From NCBI RefSeq assembly GCF_014066305.1, contig NW_023501053.1, positions 700,501 to 764,500 on the forward strand: 64,000 bases of DNA, given 5' to 3'. The translations under genes were made by a program, and so were the position numbers. This stretch comes from Letharia columbiana (Eukaryota; Ascomycota; Lecanoromycetes; Lecanorales; Parmeliaceae). The notes beneath the pieces are model-generated. The model had not been told where the DNA came from. It did not search any database and was given only the letters and a program-made list of their open reading frames with translations. Shown here piece by piece: positions 37,508 to 49,935 of the stretch; within the stretch, counting starts at the first letter, position 1, and each line of letters starts with the position of its first letter.

Positions 37508-37968
37508 AAAAAAGAATAAGATAGAGCTAAGCTTAAAAATCTTGAATTTATATATATAGTTAATTATTAATTTAAGTTCGCTACGCTCTTTAATTAAATC
37601 GGCTAACTTATCGCGAATAAATAAATTAGCGTCTATAATTATTAAAATCTCGCTCTTCTACGCCTCCCTTATTAAAAAAATAGATGTATATTATTAACAT
37701 ATAGAATTACTTTTTTATTTTCTATTAAAATTTTAAGATTTTTTTTTAAATTTTAAAGCGCTATTTACGCTTTTCGAATTTTTAAGAATTTTAAAATTTA
37801 GTCTTATAATTATTAAAGCGCAAGGAATTCAAATATCGCTTATCAAAGTTCGCTCGACAGCCGGACAGCCCGCTCACCAAAGTTCGCTTATCAAAGATCG
37901 CTTATCTATTTACTCGATAGCCCTAATCAAAAAAAAATTATGAATTTAATTTATAAGCCTTTACTCGT
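37508..37968 (+). repeat. Family B repeat, one internal unit
   Basis: Head AAGAATAAGATAGAGCTAAG at the left and tail AAGCCTTTACTCGT at the right. The segment around 37830-37920 keeps several Cs (TCGACAGCCGGACAGCCCG) and is among the least mutated parts of any family B copy. Confidence 0.6.
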
Positions 37969-39764
37969 AATTTTATATAGAGATAATACTTTAATAATAC
38001 GCGTAGTATTTTAAATATATACTCTTAATATAACTCTTTTATCTTAGAATAGATTAATATATTATTTAAATATATTACGTAGAAGATATTAATATATAAT
38101 TTAAATACTTTATTTATATAAGCTTAAAAGATTATAAAAGTATTTATAAAATTAAAAGATATTATTTAATACTTAAATTAATTATAATAATTTTAAAAAA
38201 CGATTTTTTACTTATCTTCCTTTCGTACTTATATTCGATAATATATATTATAAATATTAATCTTAATAAAGTATTTTATATATATATATATCTTTCTAAT
38301 ATTTCTAAAAAATAGTAATAATAGATAATTATTTTTAATAATTATCTTATTAAGCTTTTAATAATCGATATAAAGTTATAATAAGTTATATAGTTTTTTA
38401 ATAAATAGTATTAGCTAGTTAATTTAATTAATTAAAAATTAAATTTTTTTTCTCTTAAATATAGTATTTAGATAATTCTTAATCGCTACGAGTTTATTAT
38501 ATAATATATTATAAATTAAATTACTTCTAAATAACTTTTTAGATAATAAATTAATTAGATATTCGATTTAATTATATATATTAAAATTATTAAATAACTC
38601 TTCTAAAAAGATTTTTAATAGATTTTTAAATTATTTAAATATATTAAAGTTATCTAGCTATATAATATTATATTATATAGCTTTATTATAATTATCTTTA
38701 TTATTTTTAAATAGAATCTAATATAAAAATATAATAAATACTTATTTTAGATTATATATAATTACTATATTAATTAATAACGTAAATTACTCTATATTTA
38801 TTATTATAATATTTATTTATATCTTATTACTTATAAGAAAATTATAATAGATTTAAAATTACTCGCGCTAATAAATATTCGAATTAATATTATAAATTTA
38901 AAGAAAATTAAGAATAAAATTATATTCTTATATATCTACGATATATATCTTTAAGATTTACTCTTATTTTCTTTTTTAATTATTCGCGAGATTAAAAATT
39001 AGATTATACTTTCTATATAAAAATATTTAATAATTATTAATAATATATATTATTATTAACGTATATTTAGATTTAGAAATCTATATCTCTTTAATAAAAG
39101 ATTATAATATAAAGATTTTCTTATTATCGATATCTACTAGAATAATTATCTTATACTTTTTATTTAATATAATAATTTCGCCTCTTAATAATAGAGAGTA
39201 AGATCGTTACTTAATTAATAATATATTTAATACTATAGCGATAAGTATTAAACTTTATCTTTTCTCTTATCTAATTTATAATTATATACTTTATTATTTA
39301 TAATATAATTTAAATATTTAAGAGAATTCTTATAATATTTTAGCTATTTATAATTATAATATTATATCTTAATAAGAGGCGTTTTAGACTTAATATAAGA
39401 GTCGTTATCTTTAAATTTAATTCGTATAGACTTTTAATCTTATAACGTCGAAGAGAATAAACTCTTCTTTTAATCTTATTAGTTCTTTATATATTATTTC
39501 TTAAACTTCGTATATTATTAATTACTACTTCTTTAATTACTTATTTTATTATTAAAATAAATTTTATCTAGAGTAGAAAACTCTTTTATCTTTTATAGTT
39601 TTTATTTTATATTTTAATATTAGTATAATAATATAATATAGATAATAAATTAAGTAATCTTCTTTATAACTTTTAAAGAAATTTTCTCTATTACTTTATC
39701 TTATAAGAATTTTCTCTATTCTATATTAATTATATAATAATCTTATTATAATTAATATATATAA
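37969..39764. other. RIP-mutated AT-rich DNA, unassigned
   Basis: No gene is visible. C and G are spread as in a former coding region, but no domain could be read. Confidence 0.45.
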
Positions 39765-40381
39765 TAGAATAAGATAGAGCTAAGCTTAAAAATCTTAAAT
39801 TTATATATATAATTAATTATAAATTTAAGTTCGCTACGCTCTTTAATTAGATCGACTAAATTATCACGAATAAATAAATTAGCGTTCGTAATTATTAAAA
39901 TCTCCCTCTCCCGCGTCTCCCTTATTAAAAAAATAAATATACGTTATTAATATATAGAATAACTTTTTATTTTCTATTAAATTTTAAAGATTTTTTTTTT
40001 AAATTATAAAACGAAATATAGGCTTTTAGATAAAAAAAGAATTTCTAAATTTAGTCTTATAATTATTAAAGCGTAAGGTATTTAAATATCGCTTATTAAA
40101 GTTCGCTTAATAGTCGAATAGCCTTAATTAAAAAATAATAGATGTATATTATTAACATATAGAATAACTTTTTTATTTTCTATTTAATTTTTAAGATTTT
40201 TTTTTAAATTATAGAACGAAATATGGGCTTTTAAATAAAAAAGAAATTTCTAAATTTAGCTCTATAGATATTTAAAGATAAGGAATTTAAATATCGTCTA
40301 TTAAAGTTCGCTTATTAAATTTACTCGACAGCTCTAATTAAAAAAAAATGATATAAATTTAATTTATAGATCTTTACTCGT
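39765..40381 (+). repeat. Family B repeat with two internal units
   Basis: Head AATAGAATAAGATAGAGC at the left and tail AGATCTTTACTCGT at the right. Two internal units, the second with GAACGAAATATGGGCTTTTA. Confidence 0.6.
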
Positions 40382-40576
40382 TAGAGTATAAGAAGATAGT
40401 TATTAAAGCTAGTTATCGATTATATATCTCTTATTATTACTTTAATTAACTAATAATCTATATTATAAAATTTAATAACTAAATTATAAACTTAATTTAA
40501 ATATTATTCTTAATATTTCATCTAGATAAATTTCTCGATATCGCGTAATATTATATTTCTAATATTTCTTTAGATT

Positions 40577-40854
40577 TATTAGATCTAATGCTATTATAGG
40601 CCTTAACGCTATTTACGTTAAGACGTCGATATCGTATATATTATATTAAGATCTCTTTTAGAGTTTAATTTTAATAACGTATTTTATATACTTAGAAACT
40701 TAACGAATATAGATTTATTTTATATATCTTAAAGTTTTAATATTTCTTAGAGATTAAGTTTTACTATTAAATATACTATTAAATTTTATAACGATACTAC
40801 GTCTTTTATAATCTATATTTACTAGCTAATTATTAATAAACTATACTCTTATAA
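40577..40854 (+). repeat. 5' LTR of Gypsy-1
   Basis: It begins TATTAGATCTAATGC and ends ACTCTTATA, so the usual TG...CA ends are mutated to TA...TA. AGATT precedes it. Confidence 0.75.
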
Positions 40855-41890
40855 TTTTAATCTCTCTATCTTTTAAAGAAAAAGGTTTATTATTATTATA
40901 ATATCGAGTTTATCTCTAAATTATATAATAGAAAATAAAGATAATATCGAGAGTCGCTATAGCGTCGATAATAAGTTTAAGAATTTCTTATTAATAAAAG
41001 ATCTTATTATAAAATAACGTCTTATAATTATTAGAGTTAAAAATTATTATTTAAAATAAGAATAAAAATTAATTATATTAAAGATTCGTAATCGCGAGCT
41101 TTATAATATTAACTTATTATCTATAATTAATAAAGACTTATTTATATTAATTATTATTATATCTCTAATAAATATATTAATTAAAATAAAAATACTTCGC
41201 TTTAAAAGAATATATTCTTATAAAAATATTAATAAAAAAAAGTATCTACGCTAATTTCGCGAAGTTAAAATTAAATTTCTTATAAGTTCTAAGTATTTTA
41301 CTATTAATTAATTAAGAATTATTTATTATATATAATTCTTAGAAGGCGATCTTAATATTTAATAATATAAATACTATTAAATTTATAATCTAAAAGATAT
41401 AACTTTTAAATTTTTTAAATAATTTCTATTTAATTTAATAACGAATTTAATAAATTACTATTTTCTTATATATAAAAAATAAAAGAAGATTAAATAACGC
41501 TTTAATTAGAAGATGTTTATTTTTAAAATCTATCTAAAGAAGTTAGAGATTTATTTATTCTTATTTTCTAGAAAATATTAAATTAATTTCTTTTTAGCTA
41601 AGCTTAGATTAAAGCTTAAAAATAAAATCTTAAATACTAATAATATATTAAAATAATAGAAAGAAATTCTTATCTAGATTATTATATAGAAAAAGATTTT
41701 AAAACGCGTATACTTCGATAACGATTTTTATTTAAAATTTTTAAAAAAGTTCGCTAAGAATAAGCTCTTAAAGAATCGAATTTCGAAATCTAAATTAATT
41801 TTAAACGACGGCGCTTATATAATACGTATTTAAGATAATAATATAAAGCGTAAAGCTAAATTCTTTAACTCTAATTATAAAAAGAATAAT

Positions 41891-41932
41891 TATTTTTATT
41901 ATAATAAATAAAGCTATTAGATATCTAAATAT
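41891..41932 (+). pseudogene. Gypsy-1 gag zinc knuckle, mutated
   Basis: The four metal-binding positions of a C-x2-C-x4-H-x4-C knuckle are all occupied by TAT codons with exactly the family spacing. Cys (TGT) and His (CAT) both give Tyr (TAT) after RIP. Two positions inside are stops (TAA and TAG). The surrounding frame (about 41000-41950) is therefore the gag region. No protein can be made from it. Confidence 0.65.
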
Positions 41933-42699
41933 CTAAATCTTAATAAATTATTTATTATTAATATCGATATAATATTAATAAAAAAAGATTAAACTTTATA
42001 ATCGTTTTAGAAGCGAGATAAAAATAATAATTAATAGAGATAATTTTTTCTATTCTTATAAAGAGATAAATAAAGCTTTAAAGCGAATAAAAATAATTCG
42101 TTACTCTATTTAATATTAAAGCGTATATTAATTTAATTTTATAAAAGTTTATAATTTAATAAAATTTAAAATTTTATAATATTATTTTATTATAATTAAA
42201 AGCGCTAAGTAATTAAAGTATATATTACTATAACGTATATTAGCTAGACTACTAATTAATAAATAATTAAAATTAAAATAAAAAGTATAATATACTCTTT
42301 TATATTATTAATTAAAAAGGCTTTAATATCGTATTAAATATATTTAAATTAAGTTAATTATAAATATTATTAAACTTAACGGCGAAGTAATAATAATTTA
42401 AAATTAATACTAATAAATTATAAATTAAAGAATTAATTAAATTTACTTAAACTATTAAATAAAAGCTAAATATATTTATAATTATATACGCTATAATAAT
42501 ATATAATAAATTAAAAAATAGACGTAATTTAAAGCTTTCTTAAAAATTATTAGAATTTAATAATATTTTTTTTAATAAAAAAGTAGAAATCTTATTTACG
42601 CTTAAGTAAAAAGATTATATTATTAAAATTAAAAGCGATAAAAAGTCGTTATATAATTTTTTATATAATTTATCTTAAATAAAATTAACGAAGCTATAA

Positions 42700-43420
42700 C
42701 GCTATTTAAAGAATTTTCTTTAAAAAGATTAAATCTATTACTCGACTTTTTTAATTAAAATATTAATTTTTTTTATTTCTAAAAAGAATAGAGAGCTTTA
42801 TTTTTATATTAATTATCGAAATTTAAATATAATAATTATTAAAAATTAATATTTATTCTCTCTAATTATTAAGACTTTAAATTATTTATATAAATCTAAA
42901 ATCTTTATAAAGCTAGATCTTAAGAATATCTATTATTAAATTTAAATTAAAAAAGATAATAAGTGAAAAATAGTATTTCGTAATCGCTATAACTACTTCG
43001 AATATTTAATTATATCTTTTAAACTCGCTAATATATTAATAACTTTTTAAATATATATTAATAAAGTTTTTATAAGTCTAATAAATATAATATATATAAT
43101 ATATTTAAATAATATTTTAATTTATAATATTGATTTAGTAAAGTATTAATAATACGTTAAGTAAGTACTTAAATATTTATATTAGTTTTAACTATACGCT
43201 AATCTAAAGAAGTATTAATTCTATATTAAGCGAATTAAGTTTCTAAAGTTTATTATATTTATTAAAAATATTATAATAAATTAAAAATATATTATTATTA
43301 TTAAGAAGTAATTAAAATTAAAAAGTTATTAAAATATATAAATCTTTTTAGACTTTATTAATTTCTATTAACGATTTATTTATAACTATTTTAATATAAT
43401 AATATTACTTATTAATTTAC
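42700..43420 (+). pseudogene. Gypsy-1 reverse transcriptase, mutated
   Basis: Through the mutations the frame shows the Ty3/Gypsy order: YRNLN, then KIFIKLDLKN (first catalytic Asp kept at 42916-42918), FEYLI, FQ, then YLNN at 43102-43113 where the family has YLDD, and INFYQRFI. Both Asp codons of the YLDD box read AAT instead of GAT, a G-to-A change typical of RIP on the opposite strand. Several TAA/TAG stops interrupt the frame. The element could not have copied itself after these changes. Confidence 0.8.
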
Positions 43421-44239
43421 TTAAAGAAAATAAAAATAATAAAAAATCTAGATTATTAGAGTAGATAAATAACACTAAACTAGCGTTCTAGTAGCTTCGA
43501 AATACTTTTATAATTATATTATTTCTATATTATTATAATTTAAATTTAAAGTTATATCTTAAGATTAAAACTTTTAACTTTAATATAAAAATTATACTTT
43601 TATAATTAAATAAGAATAATTATTAACGATTAATAGTATTCTAATTTAAAAAAAAATTCTATAAAATAAAACTATAAGATTTATAATTAAGAGCTATTTA
43701 TTATTATAATATCTATAAAGTAATAGCGTTATTATTTAGAAAGTAATATATTTTATATTAAGATTCTAATAAATTATAATAATCTTAAAAATTTTATAAA
43801 GTAAAAGAAATTAAACTTTAGATAAGCCTATTAAATATTAAAGTTAGCTATTTATAACTTTAAGATTTTTTATTAAATAAATAAATTAAATTCTATTAAC
43901 TCGCTATCGCGACGCTCTAATTATAAGAGAATTTTATTATTAAATATTAAACTTTTATCGATATTATAGAATAAGCTTATACTTTAAATTAATAACGAGT
44001 AATTATAAAGAAATAAAAAGATTATAACGACGATAGCGCCCGCGTTTTATATTACTAATATTTAAATAATTATTTTTAAAAAAGAATTTAAGATTATATA
44101 AGAGACTACTTATAACGTATTTTAAAGATTAATAAAAATATTAATTTAAGATCTATAAGCCTATAATAATTAGATAAACTCTTTTTAAATTAATATTAAT
44201 AAATTAATAATTAAGCGTTATATACGTAATTAAGTATAG

Positions 44240-45080
44240 ATCTTAGACTTTAAGAAATTATTAAGATATAATAATTATCTTTATATTTCTAGAGATAAAA
44301 TTTTAAGAAAAAAGCTTATTAATAAATATTATAATAATTTATTATTTAAATACTTTAACGCTATAAAAATATATAAACTATTTATTTATAAATATTATTA
44401 AAATAAAAACTTAAAATAAATTATCGACTATATTAAGATATATAATATTTATTAATAAATTAAGACTTTATAATATTATCTCTATAGTAAATTAAGTTCG
44501 CTTTTTATTATTATTAAATTATAAAAGAAAATTTCTATAAACTTTATTATTAATTTATTAATAAATAAATATAAGAGTATTATTTATAATACTATTCTAG
44601 TTATAATAAATCGATTTATAAAAATAATAAAATATATTTTTATATTTATTATAATTAATATCGCTTAACTAATAAAAGTATTTTATTCTAAAATAATATA
44701 TTACTATAGTATATTAAACGATATTATTAATAATAAAAACTTTATATTTATTAATAACTTCTAATTCGCTATTTACTTTTATTTTAAAATTAAGCGATAT
44801 TTAAATATTACTTTTTATTTATAAATCGATAAATAAATTAAGTATTAAAATTAGATATTAGAATACTTCTTACGCGTATTTACTAATAATAAATAAAATA
44901 TCTAAACGAAATAATTATTAATAATAAAGTTCGCTTATATAAATAATTAATATTTCTTTATTAAAACGATATTATTCTTTCTAATATATAAATATTATTC
45001 TAAAATTTATTAAAAGATTAAGAATAACTTTATTAAGAAGAAAATACTCGCTATAAATAATAGAGTAAAGAAATTATAAG
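44240..45080 (+). pseudogene. Gypsy-1 integrase, mutated
   Basis: At about 44320-44345 the frame reads KYYNNLLF, consistent with the HH-D-x-L-x-GHFG zinc-binding start of Gypsy integrases after His-to-Tyr changes. Further on, NRFIKIIKYIF and KIKRYLNITFYL match the DRFTKM and K-x-STAFHPQTDGQ regions of the core. Stops are frequent. A chromodomain after the core could not be identified. Confidence 0.65.
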
Positions 45081-47395
45081 TATTAAGAAATAAGATAGTA
45101 GAGTATCTTTATAGCGCTATTACGACTTAATTTAAGTATTATAATAAAATATATAATTTAATAATATTAGCGATTAAGAATCTAAAATAAAAACGTCTAA
45201 GTAAGAAGTTATTTTATAAATTTATAAGACTATTTCGAATTATAGATAAGATAAAAACGTAGATATATCGTCTACTTTTACTCTTAATATATAAAATTTA
45301 TATTATCTTTTATATATTATTATTTAAGTTTTATTATAATCGCGATTATAATAATATAGCGAATATCTTTATATAAGTCTTTAAGCTTATTAATAATAAT
45401 AAGCTTTAAAAGATTAAAGAAATTATTAATAAGATTAAGTATAAGAAAAATATTTAATATAAAGTTAAATAAACTAGTTAGAGTAAAGAGTATAATTAAT
45501 AATTATTAAATAATAAACTTATTAATATTAGCGAGCTAATCTAAGCCTATAAATAAGCGAGTAATAAATAAAAGTATTAAGTAATAAATAATAAGTCTCT
45601 TATTATTAAAGAGCTTAATTAATTATATAAATTAATAATAAATAAGTAAAGATAATAAAATAAGATATAATTATTAATTAGATTAGATATATTTCTAGAT
45701 AATACTTATACTACGTATATACTCCTCTATACTTATTATTATTAAAATATAAATTAATAAATAATTATATTATTTAACTATTTATTAAACTCTACTATAG
45801 AGAAAATTTATTATATTAAAGTATATACTATTAATATAAATATATTTTTACTTAAGATAGCTATTAAAGAACTATCTAAAGATCTTATATTAACGCTATT
45901 ACTAAAAAAAGATTATTATTTAAATATTCTTTATTATTTTAGCGTTAAAAATCGAGTTGAGTTTATTAATTTAATTCTCTAATAAGAAGATAATTAAAGT
46001 ATAATCTTCGAGTTAATATTCGTTAATATTTATTATATATTAATAAAGACTCTTAAGCTTCTTCTTTAATAACTTATTTATTTTCTTTAATTTCGCTATA
46101 TACTTATTTATTATTATAAATTAATCTTAAAAATTTATAATTATAATAAAAGCGATTAAAGTTATCGCTATTATATATCTCTATAATTTATATTATTAAA
46201 TAATCTTTTTATTAAACTTAATTTATTAATAAGATAACTTCTAAAATTATTTAGCGTAGTAATAATATTATATTAATTTCCTTATCTACGTTTAAAGATA
46301 TAAAGGAATTTTAATATAGTAATTAATATCGCGTTTTTTGATCTTATAATTATTATAAAAAAAAGACTTATTTTAAATATATAAATTATTATCTTAATAA
46401 AAGTAAGTTCTATATAATAAATTAGATATTAGAACTTATTAATAAATATATATATAAGATAATAATAATAGAAATAATTAAGAGTTAATAATCGCGTTTA
46501 TAAAGTAATTATATACTTACTATTAAAGTTATTATTATTATTAAAAAAGAATACTATAAAATTATTAATTTACGTATTAACGCGATTAATAATAATAAGA
46601 TATTTATAATAAAGAGAAATAGATTACTAGTATAATAAGATATATTATATTTATATTAGTATTAATATTAATATTATAATACTAGAATAAGTACTTATAA
46701 GAGAAACGTTAGAAATTACGAAGAATAAAAATAAATAATTTAAAAGAGATTTTTATATTCTCTATTATAGCGCTAATATTAATGAATAGTACTTAATAAC
46801 GTAAATAATAGCGATATAATAATATTTCGCTATTATCTATAAGGCCGCGTTATCTAACTATTATTATTATTTCTACTATTATTATTAATTAATAATTAAA
46901 AATATTATCGCGAACGCGTCGCTCTATTAATTACTTTCTTCGAATCTCTATAATAAAGATTATTATTACGTTACTTCGCTATAGATATAATACGCTATAA
47001 AAATAACGTTACTTATAAAAAAACTCTTCTCTCTTCTTTTATCTACTAGATTTTTAAGATTTTATTATAAATTCTTAAATCTAATATTATTTACTATAGA
47101 GGCTATTAACTAGCGCTATAAAAATATTAATATTAAACGCGTTAATTTATTATAAATTATTATTAATTAATATTATAAAAGCGATATTATTCTTAAAGAT
47201 AATATTAATATTATTATATAATATATTAATAACGCGTCTATAACGTATAATAATTAATTTTATTATATTATTAAAACGATATTATAATAAATTAACTCTT
47301 TTTTCTTATTTTTCTATTAAGATTTAAAGATTTTTTAATAAATATTCTATTTTTACTTAAGCGTCTAGAGATTAAAATCTAGAAGAGAAGATAAT

Positions 47396-47671
47396 TATTA
47401 GATTTAATACTATTATAAGCCTTAACGCTACTTATATTAAAGCGCCGATATTATATATATTATATTAAAGTCCCTTTTAGAATTTAATTTTAATAATATA
47501 TTCTATATACTTAGAGACTTAGCGAATATAGATTTACTTTATATATCTCGAAGTTTTAATATTTCTTAAAGATTAATTCTACTATTAAATATACTATTAA
47601 ACTTTATAACGATACTATATCTTTTATAGTTTATATTTACTAGCTAACTATTAATAAACTATACTCTTATA
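47396..47671 (+). repeat. 3' LTR of Gypsy-1
   Basis: It matches the 5' LTR along its length, with C/T and G/A differences (for example CGCCGATATT against CGTCGATATC). The purine-rich tract lies to the left and AGATT follows at 47672-47676. Confidence 0.75.
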
Positions 47672-47676
47672 AGATT

Positions 47677-48259
47677 TACTTCTTAGTATTTATTAAGAGA
47701 ATAAAAGATTAATAAGTATTATTTTTATTTATATAAAAACTAATATAAGACGTTAAGATAATAAAATTATTATAATTTTAAAGAAATATAATTATTTAAT
47801 TATAGTTATTAAGATATTAAATATTAAATATTTTAATAATATTTATTTTCTTATAACTTAAATTATAATAGTAATTATCGCTATACTTATAACGATATTT
47901 TTATATATTCTATATTTTAATTAACTTAAATTTTTTAATAACTAGCTACTTCTTAATATTAAGCTCTAGAAATTAATAGTATTAAATTTAAATTAAGTTT
48001 ATAAAATAAGAATCTTTATTTATAAATAGAGGGTTATTAAATATAATACTTCGAAAATTATTATTTTCGCTAATAATATTATTAGAATTTCTATTAATAT
48101 TAAAATTAATATTATAATTACTTAATTATATAATAGATATATTTTAATAAAAGTCGCTTACTAAGTTAAAAACGTCGCTAGTAAATTATAATAAGATATT
48201 TCTACTTCGTAAATTAATAGAATTAACTCGCGAGTTATTTATTATAGTTAAATTAAATA
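47677..48259. other. RIP-mutated AT-rich DNA, unassigned
   Basis: No gene is visible and no family match was seen. Confidence 0.5.
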
Positions 48260-48545
48260 GCTTTATATAAATAAAGCTATTAAAATTATAAAATAATAAG
48301 ATTTTTTTTAATAAAACTATATAATAGCTATATAATTATAAGATTTAAATATATAATTAATAGAATAAATAAATTAATTACTAGATAAATTAATAACTAA
48401 AGAAAAAAGAAGAAAAAAGAGAACTTATAAATATTTAAGACTTTATTAAATATATTAAATACTCGCTTTAACTATATAGCTTATAGTTTAATAAGCGATA
48501 TAAGCGAGTTTATTAATTCGCTTCGAGTACTTTTACTCTTATAGT
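48260..48545 (-). repeat. Family E repeat, reverse copy
   Basis: Reverse complement of 22200-22520. It shares a run of AAGAAAAAAGAAGAAAAAAG and the segment around ACTCGCTTTAACTATATAGC. Confidence 0.45.
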
Positions 48546-48801
48546 CGAATAGTTTTAAATAGATATATATTATTTAGAATTAAAATAACTTTTTTATTTT
48601 CTATTAATTTTATTTTTATTCTTTTAAATTATAGAATAAAATATATGCTTTTAAATAAATAAAGAATTATTAAATTTAGTCTTATAGATATTTAAAGATA
48701 ACGAATTTAAATATCGTCTATTAAAAGTTCGCTTATTAAATTTACTTCACAGCCCTAATTAAAAAAATAGTTATAAATTTAATTTATAAATCTTTACTCG
48801 T
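48546..48801 (+). repeat. Family B repeat, left-truncated, target of the three-LTR element
   Basis: Only one internal unit and the tail (AAATCTTTACTCGT) are present. The tail terminus CTCGT (48797-48801) is the target site of the three-LTR element that follows immediately. Confidence 0.6.
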
Positions 48802-48954
48802 TGTCAAGGAAATGGATGACTGGGTCATGAATTCATGGTGTGGTGTAAAGGTGTTGATTGTTCTATGTGCCTGCAGGGCACATATGTGCGGTGCCAAGCC
48901 ACGCTAGGCCCAAATGGGTGGTGGCTCTGGAGGAGGCCTTGGCGTACCGTGACA
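48802..48954 (-). repeat. Outer LTR 1 (3' LTR in element orientation)
   Basis: 153 bp, from TGTCAAGGAAATGG to GTACCGTGACA. Base for base the same as the LTR at 50717-50869. CTCGT lies directly outside. Confidence 0.85.
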
Positions 48955-49046
48955 ACATGCCCGCAAAGAATGAAAAAAAGACACGTCCCCGTGGCTGCAT
49001 CTCTGGATAGCTACATCAAGCGTGCGCTGTCCATATATCCATGCAC

Positions 49047-49505
49047 CTATCCTTGGCCTATAGCCTCCATATCCTTCGCGAATCGAATGTAGTCGGGCGG
49101 AGAGGCGAGAGCGAGAAGAGAGGTGAGAAGAGAGGCGAGAGGGGTGGCGAAAACCGGTGTATTGCTGAGGCGAGAGGAAGGTTCTCCGCAATTATGCATA
49201 GTGGCCTGGTGTTCAATTGTGGAGAGTGTGCCCGCTTGAATAGGACTGCTGCTGTCCATGCTCTTGTTCTTCTCCATGATTTTCTCCGCAATGTTCTCCG
49301 CAGTTGCCTGTTGCAGTGGCTTATGCTTCTGTTCCTGCTCTGACGGCTGTGCCGGCTTTGGCGTTATGACTGACTGCTTTTGCTGTGGTGGCAGTGGGCC
49401 AAAGTGTTGTTTGAATGCCTGATCAAGCACGTGTTGAATGAGGACGGTGAGAGAGCTGACTTGCTGTGCTGAGAAGCCCGGGAGTGAGATTTGACTGCTA
49501 GTCAT
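49047..49505 (-). CDS. Gln-rich ORF 1 of the three-LTR element (gag-like)
   Basis: 152 residues starting MTSSQISLPGFSAQQ at an ATG located about 200 bp downstream of the middle LTR on the minus strand, behind a leader shared with ORF 2. It is rich in Gln, Ser, Pro and Ala with no zinc knuckle, protease or polymerase motif. One clear repeat unit is present: LQQATAENIAEK (residues 64-75) followed by LSTIEHQ (94-100). After that the frame seems shifted relative to ORF 2: the next Ala-Glu-Asn codons (GCG GAG AAC near 49187) are in another frame. The C-terminal third lies over a purine-rich simple repeat and is probably not the original protein. It may be a nucleocapsid-like protein or a degenerate ORF. 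Expression is unproven. Confidence 0.45.
   Translation of the reverse strand: MTSSQISLPGFSAQQVSSLTVLIQHVLDQAFKQHFGPLPPQQKQSVITPKPAQPSEQEQKHKPLQQATAENIAEKIMEKNKSMDSSSPIQAGTLSTIEHQATMHNCGEPSSRLSNTPVFATPLASLLTSLLALASPPDYIRFAKDMEAIGQG
49095..49155 (+). repeat. Purine-rich minisatellite, units like GAGAGGCGA
   Basis: Several imperfect units (GAGAGGCGA, GAGAAGAGAGGTGA, GAGAAGAGAGGCGA) in the first internal region only. The second internal region has no counterpart. Confidence 0.6.
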
Positions 49506-49512
49506 GATGTAG

Positions 49513-49708
49513 GTGTCAAATGGCCTAATGAAAGGATTGACTGTGTGGTCTGGTAGGCTGGTGAATAGCCTAATTGTCTGATTGCGTAGGCTGTGACGGC
49601 CTAGCTGCGTAGCGGAGCGCGGGGGGCTGACTGTCGGTATATCGTGACTGCGGGTTGAGTGACGGTATAGACGACTTGGGAGGACCTGGGTTAGGTGTTG
49701 CTACCAAT
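49513..49708 (-). promoter_or_regulatory. Leader and primer-binding region of internal region 1
   Basis: On the minus strand the middle LTR is followed by AT and then TGGTAGCAACACC. TGGTAGC matches the first seven bases of the primer site complementary to the yeast-type initiator tRNA 3' end. The untranslated leader continues to the ORF 1 start and is nearly identical to 50533-50716. Confidence 0.5.
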
Positions 49709-49861
49709 TGTCAAGGAAATGGATGACTGGGTCATGAATTCATGGTGGTGTAAAAAGATGTTTATTATTCTACATGCCTGCAGGGCAGATATGTGCGGTG
49801 CCAAGCCACGCTAGGCCCAATTGGGTGGTGGCTCTGGAGGAGGCCTTGGCGTACCGTGACA
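49709..49861 (-). repeat. Middle LTR, diverged
   Basis: The same length and the same ends as the outer LTRs, but with clustered G-to-A type and other differences (GGTGTTGATTGTTC against AGATGTTTATTATTC) and CAGATATG for CACATATG. It was not homogenised with the outer pair. Confidence 0.8.
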
Positions 49862-49935
49862 ACATGCCCGCAAAGAAAAGAAAAAAAGACACGTCCTCGT
49901 GGCCTATGCCATTGACCAATCAGAATGCACCGTTG

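Larger units (their letters stand above)
40577..47671 (+). mobile_element. Gypsy-1: complete Ty3/Gypsy element, RIP-inactivated
   Basis: LTRs of 278 and 276 bp bound the element, and the 5-bp target duplication AGATT lies directly outside (40572-40576 and 47672-47676). A purine-rich run (AGAAGAGAAGATAAT) just before the right LTR fits the polypurine tract and sets plus orientation. Inside are, in order, a gag zinc knuckle, reverse transcriptase, RNase H region and integrase, the order of Ty3/Gypsy elements. Every frame is closed by stops of the TAA/TAG type from Gln codons and by lost Asp, Cys and His codons, all explained by C-to-T or G-to-A change. Confidence 0.85.

Noticed and set aside
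48835..49092. Plus-strand frames in the LTRs (also at 49774 and 50750)
   Set aside because: They recur because the LTRs are repeated, run antisense to the element's ORFs, and end at different places once the sequence leaves the LTR.
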